Source of the DNA: Pseudomonas fluorescens
Lineage (GTDB): Bacteria > Pseudomonadota > Gammaproteobacteria > Pseudomonadales > Pseudomonadaceae
Assembly: GCF_902498065.1 (NCBI RefSeq)
Contig: NZ_CABVIR010000001.1
Location: 1,302,001 to 1,366,000, forward strand
Reading direction: 5' to 3'
Length of the DNA: 64,000 bases
The position numbers and the translations under genes are program-made. This document shows positions 56,876 through 64,000 of the stretch, one piece after another (the stretch's first letter is position 1; the number at the start of each line of letters is the position of its first letter). The notes beneath the pieces were generated by a model, which saw only the letters and a list, made by a program, of their open reading frames with translations, did not search any database and was not told the origin of the DNA.

Positions 56876-58293
56876 GCCTGAAAGCCTTCCTGCCGAGCCT
56901 GCTGGTACTGGCCCTGAGTGCTTGTGCCGTCGGCCCGGACTACAAGACCCCGGCCACCGAACCGGCGAACATCACCACCGCCACCGATGGCGCTGCCGGT
57001 CAGAAAAACTACGACCGCTCGCGTTTCGAGGGCATCTGGTGGCAGCAGTTCGAAGACCCGACCCTCAACCAGTTGGTGACACAATCCCTGCAAGGCAACC
57101 GCGATTTGCGCGTCGCCTTCGCGCGCTGGAAAGCGGCCCGGGCGATTCGTGATGACGCCAGCAATGACGCCATGCCGACCATCACCAGCCGCGCCAGCAG
57201 TGATCTGGGCAAAGGCCAGATTCCGGGCCAGACCACCAAACGGGTCAATAGCGAACGCTATGACCTGGGTCTGGACATGGCCTGGGAACTGGACCTGTTT
57301 GGTCGCATCCAGCGCAACCTGGAATCCAGCGACGCCGAACAGCAAGCGGCCGAAGCCGATCTGTACCAACTGCAAGTCAGCATGATTGCCGAACTGGTGG
57401 ACGCCTACGGTCAACTGCGCGGTGCGCAACTGCGGGAAAAAATTGCCCTGGCCAACCTGAACAACCAGCAGGAATCGCGCAAGATCACCGAAAGCCTACG
57501 TGATGCCGGCGTCGGCGATCAGCTTGATGTGGTCCGCGCCGATGCGCGTCTGGCGTCTGTCGAAGCCAGCGTGCCGCAGTTGCAGGCCGAGCAGGTCCGG
57601 CAGAAAAACCGTATCGCCACCCTGCTGGGTGAACGTCCGGACAAACTGACCGTCGACTTGAGCCCGAAAGACTTGCCGGCGATTGCCAAAGCGCTGCCGA
57701 TCGGTGATCCGGGCGAACTGCTGCAACGTCGTCCGGACATTCTCAGCGCCGAACGCAAACTGGCTTCAGCCACGGCGCGTATCGGCGTGGCCAAGGCGGA
57801 TCTGTTTCCAAGGGTCAGCCTCAGTGGCTTCCTCGGCTTTACTGCCGGGCGAGGTTCGCAGATCGGTTCCTCGGCGGCCAACGCCTGGGCGCTGGGCCCG
57901 AGCATCACCTGGGCAGCGTTTGACCTAGGCAGTGTTCGAGCCCGCTTGCGCGGTGCCGACGCAGATGCCGAAGGCGCTCTGGCGACTTACGAGCAACAAG
58001 TGCTGCTGGCGCTGGAAGAGTCGGAAAACGCCTTCAGTGATTACGGCAAACGCCAGCAACGTCTGATTTCGCTGATTCGCCAGAGTGAATCCAGCCGTGC
58101 GGCCGCTGATCTGGCGGAAATTCGCTACCGCGAAGGGTCGTCAGACTTCCTCGTCCTGCTCGATGCCCAGCGCGAACGTTTGGCGGCAGAAGACACTCAG
58201 GCCCAGGCCGAAGTCGATCTGTATCGCGGCATTGTCGCGATTTACAAGGCCCTTGGTGGCGGTTGGCAACCAGAGACGGTCGCCAGCAAGTAA
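56872..58293 (+). CDS. oprN: Outer-membrane efflux channel OprN
   Basis: 473 residues, an OEP/NodT lipoprotein with lipobox LSAC (LALSACAVGPDYKTP). Two repeated helical/beta halves: 'NRDLRVAFARWKAARAIRDD' and 'IRYREGSSDFLVLLDAQRER'. It forms the trimeric outer-membrane duct of the MexEF pump. The ATG overlaps the mexF stop by 4 bases (ATGA). Followed by a strong terminator. Confidence 0.95.
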   Translation: MSLKAFLPSLLVLALSACAVGPDYKTPATEPANITTATDGAAGQKNYDRSRFEGIWWQQFEDPTLNQLVTQSLQGNRDLRVAFARWKAARAIRDDASNDAMPTITSRASSDLGKGQIPGQTTKRVNSERYDLGLDMAWELDLFGRIQRNLESSDAEQQAAEADLYQLQVSMIAELVDAYGQLRGAQLREKIALANLNNQQESRKITESLRDAGVGDQLDVVRADARLASVEASVPQLQAEQVRQKNRIATLLGERPDKLTVDLSPKDLPAIAKALPIGDPGELLQRRPDILSAERKLASATARIGVAKADLFPRVSLSGFLGFTAGRGSQIGSSAANAWALGPSITWAAFDLGSVRARLRGADADAEGALATYEQQVLLALEESENAFSDYGKRQQRLISLIRQSESSRAAADLAEIRYREGSSDFLVLLDAQRERLAAEDTQAQAEVDLYRGIVAIYKALGGGWQPETVASK

Positions 58294-58337
58294 CGCGTCA
58301 ATTGCTTCTTTGGTTGGCCGCAACCAACCGATTTTTT

Positions 58338-58372
58338 GCCCCGCGCCTCATTCGGTCGCGGGGCTTTTTTTT
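58338..58372 (+). terminator. Intrinsic terminator of mexEF-oprN
   Basis: GCCCCGCG (58338-58345) pairs with CGCGGGGC (58357-58364), 11-base loop, then eight T (58365-58372). Confidence 0.93.
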
Positions 58373-58402
58373 GTCTGCACGATGAGTGAAATTACTAGAG
58401 TC

Positions 58403-58495
58403 CCCTGTGGGAGCGGGCTTGTCCGCGATGACGGTCGCACATTCAACAACGTGGTGACTGATCAACCGCTATCGCGGGCAAGCCCGTTCCCACAG
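58403..58495. repeat. REPIN
   Basis: 'ctgtgggagcgggcttgtcc' (58405) and inverted 'cgcgggcaagcccgttccca' with cag at the end (58495), ending 3 bases before the stop of the HlyD gene. Confidence 0.88.
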
Positions 58496-58498
58496 TGA

Positions 58499-59464
58499 TT
58501 AGCGGTGATCTTCGGTAGTGCGGTTTTCCTCAATGGTCACAGTGGCCGTTGTCCCCGCCCGCAGTGTGTCTTTGCCGGCATAGTCGGGGTCAATCCTGAT
58601 CCGCACCGGCACCCGTTGCGCCAGTTTGACCCAGGTGTAACTGGGGTTGATGTTGGCCAGCAGGCGGCCACCGGGCAAGTTCTCGCGGTCGGCGATGGCG
58701 AAAGCAATACTTTGTACCGTGCCACCGAACGTTTCACCGCTCATCAATTCGATCCTGACCCGATCACCCTCCCCGATTCTCGGCAACTTGGTTTCTTCGA
58801 AATAGCCGCTGACATAGAACGAACCGCTGTCCACCAACGCCAACAACGCGCCTCCGGCCGCGGCATAGTCGCCCTGCCGGGTCAGCAGGTTGGTGACGTA
58901 ACCGCTGACGGGCGCTTCGACCCGGGTACGCTGCAGATCCAGCTCAGCCTGGGTCAATGCCGCGAGGGCCAATTGCACATTGGCCTGCGCCAGCCCCAGG
59001 TTGGCCTGGTTACGCAGCAACTCGGCCTGCGCTACCGCCACCTCGGTACTGGACTTTTCCCATTCTTCGCCAGAAATCGCAAAGCGTTGCTTGAGCGTGC
59101 GCCGTCGGCGCTCTTCACTTTGGCGTTGGCGCAGCAGCGCTTCGCTGGCGACAATCGTTGCTTCGGATTGACCGAGGCTAGCCTTCGAAACCTCCACCGA
59201 ACGCTTGGCATGTTCCACTGCGAGAACGTAGCGAGCCGGGTCGATCTCCAGCAGTAACTGGCCCTTGTCGACATGCTGATTGTCCTGAACCCCCAGCGCG
59301 ACAATGCGACCCGAGACATCGGCAGACAATGTCACCACATCAGCCCGCACCCGCGCATCGCGAGTCCAGGGTGCGCGGGTGTAATGCTCCCAGGCGAACC
59401 AGCCGAGCACAAAGGCCAGCACCACCACCGCTACTGTTGCGAGCCGGGCAAGGATCTTCTTCAA
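58499..59464 (-). CDS. HlyD/EmrA-type membrane-fusion protein of a FUSC pump
   Basis: 321 residues. N-terminal transmembrane anchor (LATVAVVVLAFVLGWFAW), lipoyl half 'VTLSADVSGRIVALGVQDNQ', long coiled-coil (about 90-170), second lipoyl half 'RVEAPVSGYVTNLLTRQGDY' and C-terminal beta domain. Works with the FUSC transporter encoded upstream (AaeAB-like aromatic acid or drug efflux). 4 bases after the DUF1656 gene. Confidence 0.92.
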   Translation of the reverse strand: MKKILARLATVAVVVLAFVLGWFAWEHYTRAPWTRDARVRADVVTLSADVSGRIVALGVQDNQHVDKGQLLLEIDPARYVLAVEHAKRSVEVSKASLGQSEATIVASEALLRQRQSEERRRRTLKQRFAISGEEWEKSSTEVAVAQAELLRNQANLGLAQANVQLALAALTQAELDLQRTRVEAPVSGYVTNLLTRQGDYAAAGGALLALVDSGSFYVSGYFEETKLPRIGEGDRVRIELMSGETFGGTVQSIAFAIADRENLPGGRLLANINPSYTWVKLAQRVPVRIRIDPDYAGKDTLRAGTTATVTIEENRTTEDHR

Positions 59465-59468
59465 GGCA

Positions 59469-59669
59469 TCAAGCTCCCATCACCAGAATCAGCGTTGCGC
59501 AAACACAGGCGTACAACGCCCCCTCAAACAAGGCTTCGTGCCAGACGAACCGCAATACACCGAGGCGGCGCAGGGTCCAATCCAGCAGCAAAAAAATCGG
59601 CAGGGCCAGCAACAGCGCCTGCGCAATCGGCGGCAAATAGACGCCCCCTACTTCCAGGTCAATGGGCAA
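59469..59669 (-). CDS. DUF1656 small membrane protein
   Basis: 66 residues with two hydrophobic segments (about 15-31 and 47-64; 'PPIAQALLLALPIFLLLDWT' and 'EGALYACVCATLILVMG'). The N-terminal 'PIDLEVGGVYLPP' is the DUF1656 hallmark, between FUSC and HlyD genes. The start is read as TTG at 59669 with AAGGAG 9 bases upstream; it overlaps the 3' end of the FUSC gene by 11 bases. The longer frame to 59738 is not required. Confidence 0.82.
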   Translation of the reverse strand: MPIDLEVGGVYLPPIAQALLLALPIFLLLDWTLRRLGVLRFVWHEALFEGALYACVCATLILVMGA

Positions 59670-61806
59670 GGACGGGATCTCCTTCCTGTTCAGTGGGTTG
59701 AAACCAAGCGCGATATCGCTCCAGAAACGACACCACAATCAATAACGCCACGCGCATCCTGAAGACCGACCACAAGTGTTGATGAACGTCCAGATGCAAG
59801 TCGTCCATTTCATCACCCAGGACTCGCAGGTTTTCCAGCAACCGTTCAAGGTCGATCCCGGGGCGCCCGGCAATCAGTCGCCCGGTCTCACGGACTGCCG
59901 CCAGCAAACGGTTCAATTGATCGGTACTCAGCAACGCGTTGCTTTGCCCCTGTTGCCTGAGCTGATTCAACGCCACGCCCAGTGCCATGCACCCGAGGCT
60001 GACTTCAAACAGGTCTCTGGAATGCTTGTCAGTGGTGGCCGGCAACAGGCCCAACATCATGGTCAGGCTATCGACCATGCGGCTTTCAAAGGAAAATTGT
60101 TGTTCGTCGGTGGCCGGGGTCTTCAGCAATGCGTAGACCTGCTCGCAGTTCTCTTTGAACAGTCGACGTATCCGCAACACGGGCCGGAACGGGAATATCA
60201 AGGCGTACACACTTAGTGCCAGTGCGGCGGCACTGATATAGGCCCCGGCAAACTCGAACCACTGAATCGCCGTGTTTTGCCCGATGCCGACGTTTTGCGG
60301 GCCCAGCAACAGCATCGTCGTCAATCCGAGGCCAATCCCGGTGCCCGTGGTTGGCGGGCTGGACAAACCCACCGCAACGGCATACAGCAACGGCGCGAGC
60401 AGCAAGGCCAGCAGTTCGAAGCCGCTGATCATCGGAATCAGCAAGAACAGGTAGAGCGCCGACACCACCAGCGCCAGACCCAAACCCCTGGCAAAGCTTT
60501 GGCTGGCCAGTAGTGGTCGGGGAAAAGTCGCCATCAGCGAACAGAGAATCCCCACCACAATCATCCCGCCCCGGGCCCCGTCCCAACCGGTCTCGATCCA
60601 GATGAACCCGGCGACCACCAAGGCAGTAAAGGCGCGGATCGCATTCATTGCCGCCAGCGTGAAATCCAGATGCAACGGATTGTCCTGTCCGCGAAAGACG
60701 CAGCTGGCCGCACGTTCTTCCTGAATGGCATCGCTCAGCTCGAGCATCTGTCCCAGTTGCTCCAACATCCGGGCCTGTTCCCAGCGCAGTGCCCAGGCCA
60801 GGGAGCGCAACGTGGCAGGCATCGTCTCGGTGAGTTGTTCAGCCTTGTAGGCCTGATCATCGAAACGCTGTTGCAGCGCCGCGAAATGGTGCCGCGCCTC
60901 GCTCGACAGCGAGCGCCCTTGAAGGGCCAGTTGATCGAGGAAGGCCAGCTCTTCAGCGCGCAACAGCTGAATTTCCTCGGGTAGAGCTCCTTGCCAACGC
61001 TCGGTCAGCAGTTCTCGCTGGTGACGCAGCGCCGTCAGCCGCGAGGTGAGCAGCACGAGCTGGTTGCCCAGTAACTGCACGAGGCCATTGGCACTGCGCA
61101 ACCGTGGCGCGTCGAAATACAAATGCCGACGCACGCCTTCAAGAGCGCTGATCTCCCCCAACAGTTGCATCTGTCGGCGGTGGAAGTCAGCCTCGTTTTC
61201 TTCAGTGCGAATGACCGCAGCGGCATGGGTAGCCAGCAGCTTGATGACTTGATCGATTTTGGCGAAATAGTCCCGGGCCACGGTTTCCGGGCGCGCGGTG
61301 AGCAGGCTGACCACACATACGCAGGCCACCGCCAACAAGGTTTCGGTGACGCGGGTCACGGCCAGCAGGAACGTGCCGTCCTGATCAGGCACGGCCAGCA
61401 GCGCCACGACCACCGCCGTGTAGCCGCTCAAGACAAATGCCTGGGAACTGGTGTAACGCAACAAGGTGCCGCCAGCGGTACACAACGCCAGCCACAAGGC
61501 CAGGGTAACGATGAAAGGCAACGGCGCCTGGGGAAAGATCGCCATGATCAACACCGCGACCACGGCCCCGAGTGTGGTGCCGACGACTTGGCCGAAGCTG
61601 CGAGCCAGGGCCATTCCGCCCAATGGTTGACTGACGATGACCACCGCCATGATCGACCACTTGGGCTGGTCAAGGTCGAACAGGAACGCCAGGTACAGCG
61701 TCAACAGCCCGGCTGCAATGGTTCTCAAGGCGAACAACACCACCGCCGGCCCAGGGTTGAGTATTGCCTTGAAGTATTGAAGCAGTGGTTGCATGGGCGT
61801 GCTCAT
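59659..61806 (-). CDS. FUSC family efflux transporter
   Basis: 715 residues. Two membrane blocks, about 25-180 and 390-530, separated by a helical cytoplasmic region, as in FUSC/AaeB. 'FDLDQPKWSIMAVVIVSQPL' and 'YTSSQAFVLSGYTAVVVALL' in block one, 'FIWIETGWDGARGGMIVVGI' in block two. Probably exports aromatic acids or drugs with the HlyD partner. Start ATG at 61806 with GGAGAG upstream; the frame runs on to 61959 but has no family features there. No outer-membrane channel gene is in this operon. Confidence 0.93.
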   Translation of the reverse strand: MSTPMQPLLQYFKAILNPGPAVVLFALRTIAAGLLTLYLAFLFDLDQPKWSIMAVVIVSQPLGGMALARSFGQVVGTTLGAVVAVLIMAIFPQAPLPFIVTLALWLALCTAGGTLLRYTSSQAFVLSGYTAVVVALLAVPDQDGTFLLAVTRVTETLLAVACVCVVSLLTARPETVARDYFAKIDQVIKLLATHAAAVIRTEENEADFHRRQMQLLGEISALEGVRRHLYFDAPRLRSANGLVQLLGNQLVLLTSRLTALRHQRELLTERWQGALPEEIQLLRAEELAFLDQLALQGRSLSSEARHHFAALQQRFDDQAYKAEQLTETMPATLRSLAWALRWEQARMLEQLGQMLELSDAIQEERAASCVFRGQDNPLHLDFTLAAMNAIRAFTALVVAGFIWIETGWDGARGGMIVVGILCSLMATFPRPLLASQSFARGLGLALVVSALYLFLLIPMISGFELLALLLAPLLYAVAVGLSSPPTTGTGIGLGLTTMLLLGPQNVGIGQNTAIQWFEFAGAYISAAALALSVYALIFPFRPVLRIRRLFKENCEQVYALLKTPATDEQQFSFESRMVDSLTMMLGLLPATTDKHSRDLFEVSLGCMALGVALNQLRQQGQSNALLSTDQLNRLLAAVRETGRLIAGRPGIDLERLLENLRVLGDEMDDLHLDVHQHLWSVFRMRVALLIVVSFLERYRAWFQPTEQEGDPVLAH

Positions 61807-61985
61807 CGAGTTCTCTCCAGCAAGCGTAGTCACTGCTTCGGTGGCTCGACAGGGTTTCAGTATCGACAGGACTTGTAGGAAAAATACTGTCAATCCGCTG
61901 CGCAATGGCCTCAGGGTTTGACTCACAGCCCGGCCTGACCGAAGCTGGCGACCTTGCAAAAGCTTGCCAGCTCCCGGATTCCTGC

Positions 61986-63041
61986 ATGCCCCAGTCCCGC
62001 CGTTACCTGATCATCAGCCTCTGCACCTTGTTTGCCATCGGCCTTGCGTGGTTTTTCCTGCGCAGCACTGCGCCCGTGGTGCCGGAAGCGATCAAGCGCG
62101 GTTACAGCGAAGCGCTGAACCAGGCGCGGACGGGGCAACCGGGCGCAGCGCGGGTTTTGTATCAGCAGTTGGGCCGCCCTGACATTTCCCCCAAGCGCCG
62201 CGTCTGGCTGCATGCCGAACTGCCCAATTATCCGAGCACTGTTGCCCTGAAACTGGCGGACGCAGACCTGCAGCATCCGGCCGTCGAGGTGCGCATCGCT
62301 GCGATCAAAAGCATCAGCGGTTTAGTCCCGAGCGGGCAACGCAGCCTGCTGCTGGGGCCGCTGCTCGATGACAGCGAACAACACGTGCGGTTCGCCGCGG
62401 TGAACGCGTTGCTGGGACTGTCGCCGGACGACCTTGGGTTGTATTTCGGACCGTTGCAGCAGGCGATCGACGCGTGGGAGCAAGTGCTCACCAGTGCGCC
62501 AGACAGCGCGGACAACCAGTTCCAGCTGGCCCGACTGCATCTGCATAACGGCGAATTCAAGGCGGCGCAACAGGCGTTGGAGAACACCTTGCGCCTTGCT
62601 CCTGACAATCTGCCGGCACTGGTGATGCAGATCGAGGTGCTGGACAAACTAGGCCAAAACGAAGCCGCCCGGCTGCTACTGGCCAAACAGTTGAAGGCTC
62701 AGCCCGATTCCGCTTACCTGCAACATGCCCTGGGGCTCTGGTTGCTGCATCACGGACAGAGCGAATTCGCCCTGCTCGGCCTGTCCAAAGCCGTGGAGCT
62801 GGAACCGGACAATAAGGATTACCGCTACGACCTCGCCACCACGCTGCACGACGAACAAGAGCTGGAAGCGGCGCAGAAGCAGTTGCAGGAAATCGTCCAG
62901 CGCCACCCGGCCGACCGTAAGGCACGGGTGTTGTTGATCAACTATTGGAAAGAAAGCGGGCAGCTGCAAAACGTGCAGATTCTGTTGGCGCAACTCGAAC
63001 AGCTCAATCCGGACGACCCGGCGTTACAGCAAGGGCTTTAA
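61986..63041 (+). CDS. Membrane-anchored HEAT/TPR-repeat protein
   Basis: 351 residues. One N-terminal transmembrane segment (YLIISLCTLFAIGLAWFFL), then a HEAT-like region ('VEVRIAAIKSISGLVPSGQR', 'DSEQHVRFAAVNALLGLSPD') and at least four TPR units: 'SADNQFQLARLHLHNGEFKA', 'LLAKQLKAQPDSAYLQHALG', 'DYRYDLATTLHDEQELEAAQ' and 'ARVLLINYWKESGQLQNVQI'. It is a periplasmic or cytoplasmic scaffold of unknown partners. Start ATG at 61986. Divergent from the FUSC operon. Confidence 0.85.
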   Translation: MPQSRRYLIISLCTLFAIGLAWFFLRSTAPVVPEAIKRGYSEALNQARTGQPGAARVLYQQLGRPDISPKRRVWLHAELPNYPSTVALKLADADLQHPAVEVRIAAIKSISGLVPSGQRSLLLGPLLDDSEQHVRFAAVNALLGLSPDDLGLYFGPLQQAIDAWEQVLTSAPDSADNQFQLARLHLHNGEFKAAQQALENTLRLAPDNLPALVMQIEVLDKLGQNEAARLLLAKQLKAQPDSAYLQHALGLWLLHHGQSEFALLGLSKAVELEPDNKDYRYDLATTLHDEQELEAAQKQLQEIVQRHPADRKARVLLINYWKESGQLQNVQILLAQLEQLNPDDPALQQGL

Positions 63042-63058
63042 ATCATTATTGACCTGGC

Positions 63059-63090
63059 GGCCGCTATCGCTGGCACGCGGGCTCCTGCAA
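63059..63090. repeat. Single REP-like unit
   Basis: 'gctatcgctggcacgcgggc' + tcctgc resembles one arm of the local REPs. The gap 63042-63206 otherwise holds the upstream region of the KaiC-like gene. Confidence 0.5.
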
Positions 63091-63206
63091 AGTCAGGTGT
63101 AACAAAAGGTTGAACCGTCGTCTCGGCCAACGGTCAAGTGATCAGGCAGTCCATTCAGGTATTCAGACCTGCTGCCTCGCTTCCCCTAGTCATGAGAGGG
63201 CATTTT

Positions 63207-64000
63207 TTGTCTACATCTAACGAGTTGTTCAGTGCAAAAGCCGCCACCGGCATCGAAGGTCTGGATGACATCCTGGCCGGTGGACTGTCCCGCGGCCACG
63301 TGTTTTTGCTGGAGGGTGAACCCGGAACCGGCAAAACCACCGTCGCTTTGCATTTTCTGTTGGCCGGTGCCAGAGCCGGCGAACGCTCGTTGTACATCAC
63401 CCTGTCCGAAACCGAGCGCGAGCTGCGCCAAGGGGCGCGCTCCCATGGCTGGGAGCTGGATGACAACATCCACATTTTTGAGCTGACCCCGCCGGAAAGC
63501 CTGCTCAATGCCGAGCATCAGCAGAGCCTTCTGTACTCCTCGGACCTTGAACTGGGTGAAGCCACCAAGCAGATTTTCGAAGTGGTCGAACGGGTCAAAC
63601 CCACTCGTGTGGTGCTCGACAGCCTTTCCGAAATTCGCCTGCTGGCCCAAAGCTCATTGCGCTATCGCCGCCAGATCCTCGCGATTAAACACTACTTCGT
63701 GCGCTATGACGCCACCGTGGTGCTGCTGGACGACCTGACCACCGAATCCCTCGACAAAACCGTGCACAGCGTTGCCCACGGCGTAATTCGCCTTGAGGAG
63801 CTGACCCCCAACTATGGCGCCGAACGCCGGCGCATCCGCGTGGTGAAGTACCGCGGCCAGAAATACCGCGGCGGTTTCCATGACTTCACCATCATGGGTG
63901 ACGGCGTCCACGTCTTTCCGCGCCTGGTGGCCGCCGAACATCGTGGCAAGTACGTGCGCACGCAACTCACCAGTGGCATCAAGGAAATGGATGCCCTGCT
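63207..64000 (+). CDS. KaiC-like circadian-clock-type ATPase, 3' partial
   Basis: 264 residues are visible and the frame continues past the window. RecA/KaiC fold: 'ATGIEGLDDILAGGLSRGHV', Walker A LLEGEPGTGKTTVALHFLLA, 'YITLSETERELRQGARSHGW', Walker B 'RVVLDSLSEIRLLAQ', and 'HGVIRLEELTPNYGAERRRI'. The last visible residues (LTSGIKEMDAL) begin the second KaiC domain. Start: TTG at 63207 has GAGAGGG 6 bases upstream; ATG at 63192 has none. In Pseudomonas such proteins are stress-related and often precede a sensor kinase. Confidence 0.88.
   Translation, partial: MSTSNELFSAKAATGIEGLDDILAGGLSRGHVFLLEGEPGTGKTTVALHFLLAGARAGERSLYITLSETERELRQGARSHGWELDDNIHIFELTPPESLLNAEHQQSLLYSSDLELGEATKQIFEVVERVKPTRVVLDSLSEIRLLAQSSLRYRRQILAIKHYFVRYDATVVLLDDLTTESLDKTVHSVAHGVIRLEELTPNYGAERRRIRVVKYRGQKYRGGFHDFTIMGDGVHVFPRLVAAEHRGKYVRTQLTSGIKEMDAL

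Overview
The window is a stretch of a high-GC gammaproteobacterial chromosome that fits the Pseudomonas fluorescens species group. Support for this: a complete mexS/mexT/mexEF-oprN locus, OprD-type porins, DUF1652, a tRNA-Sec with the selAB/fdoGHI-fdhE module, and about ten REP/REPIN elements with the 'gggcaagcccgctcccacag' type arm that is typical of P. fluorescens intergenic DNA. No phage, IS element, rRNA or CRISPR array is visible.

Layout. (1) 1-12.6 kb: a short-chain polyhydroxyalkanoate (PHB) locus between two OprD-family porins: phaR (PHB-responsive repressor), a phasin, a DUF3141 alpha/beta-hydrolase, an AraC regulator (PhbR) divergent from phbB-phbA-phbC (reductase, thiolase, class I synthase), and an isochorismatase-like hydrolase. 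It resembles the phbRBAC loci known from Pseudomonas sp. 61-3 and P. extremaustralis, and it lies on the 3' side of the tRNA-Sec gene, a common integration target. (2) 12.6-22.0 kb: a self-contained selenoprotein module on the minus strand, fdoG (with an in-frame UGA and a SECIS hairpin), fdoH, fdoI, fdhE, selA, selB, selC. (3) 22-31.5 kb: a MalY/PatB-type C-S lyase, an SDR, a YIP1 membrane protein, a CPA1 antiporter, hemerythrin, small membrane proteins, a hybrid histidine kinase and an orphan zeta-toxin-like kinase. (4) 31.5-35.4 kb: a FAN1-type VRR-NUC nuclease translationally coupled to an XPD/DinG-like helicase that carries its own PD-(D/E)XK-like N-terminus. (5) 35.6-44.7 kb: envelope proteins (YgdI/YgdR lipoprotein, LprI-MliC lysozyme-inhibitor fusion), an amine/polyamine cluster headed by an unusual NTF2-AraC regulator, DUF1652, a UvrD-like helicase and a pirin. 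(6) 44.7-49.9 kb: phosphoglucomutase and a two-gene operon of an unrecognised 496-residue protein plus a MocR regulator. (7) 49.9-61.8 kb: mexS, mexT, mexEF-oprN, convergent with a FUSC/DUF1656/HlyD efflux operon. (8) 62-64 kb: a TPR protein and the start of a KaiC-like ATPase that runs off the window.

How genes work together: PhbA, PhbB and PhbC turn acetyl-CoA into PHB. The phasin coats granules and PhaR probably represses the phasin and phbB; I see three TGC-N3-GCA sites that fit this. SelA, SelB and tRNA-Sec allow readthrough of the UGA in fdoG, FdhE matures the enzyme, and FdoGHI feeds electrons from formate into the quinone pool. MexT, checked by MexS, activates the MexEF-OprN efflux pump.

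The most interesting leads are the PhaR-like operators, the PhaC-like Cys-Asp-His arrangement of the DUF3141 protein, the coupled nuclease/helicase pair, and the uncharacterised MocR operon.
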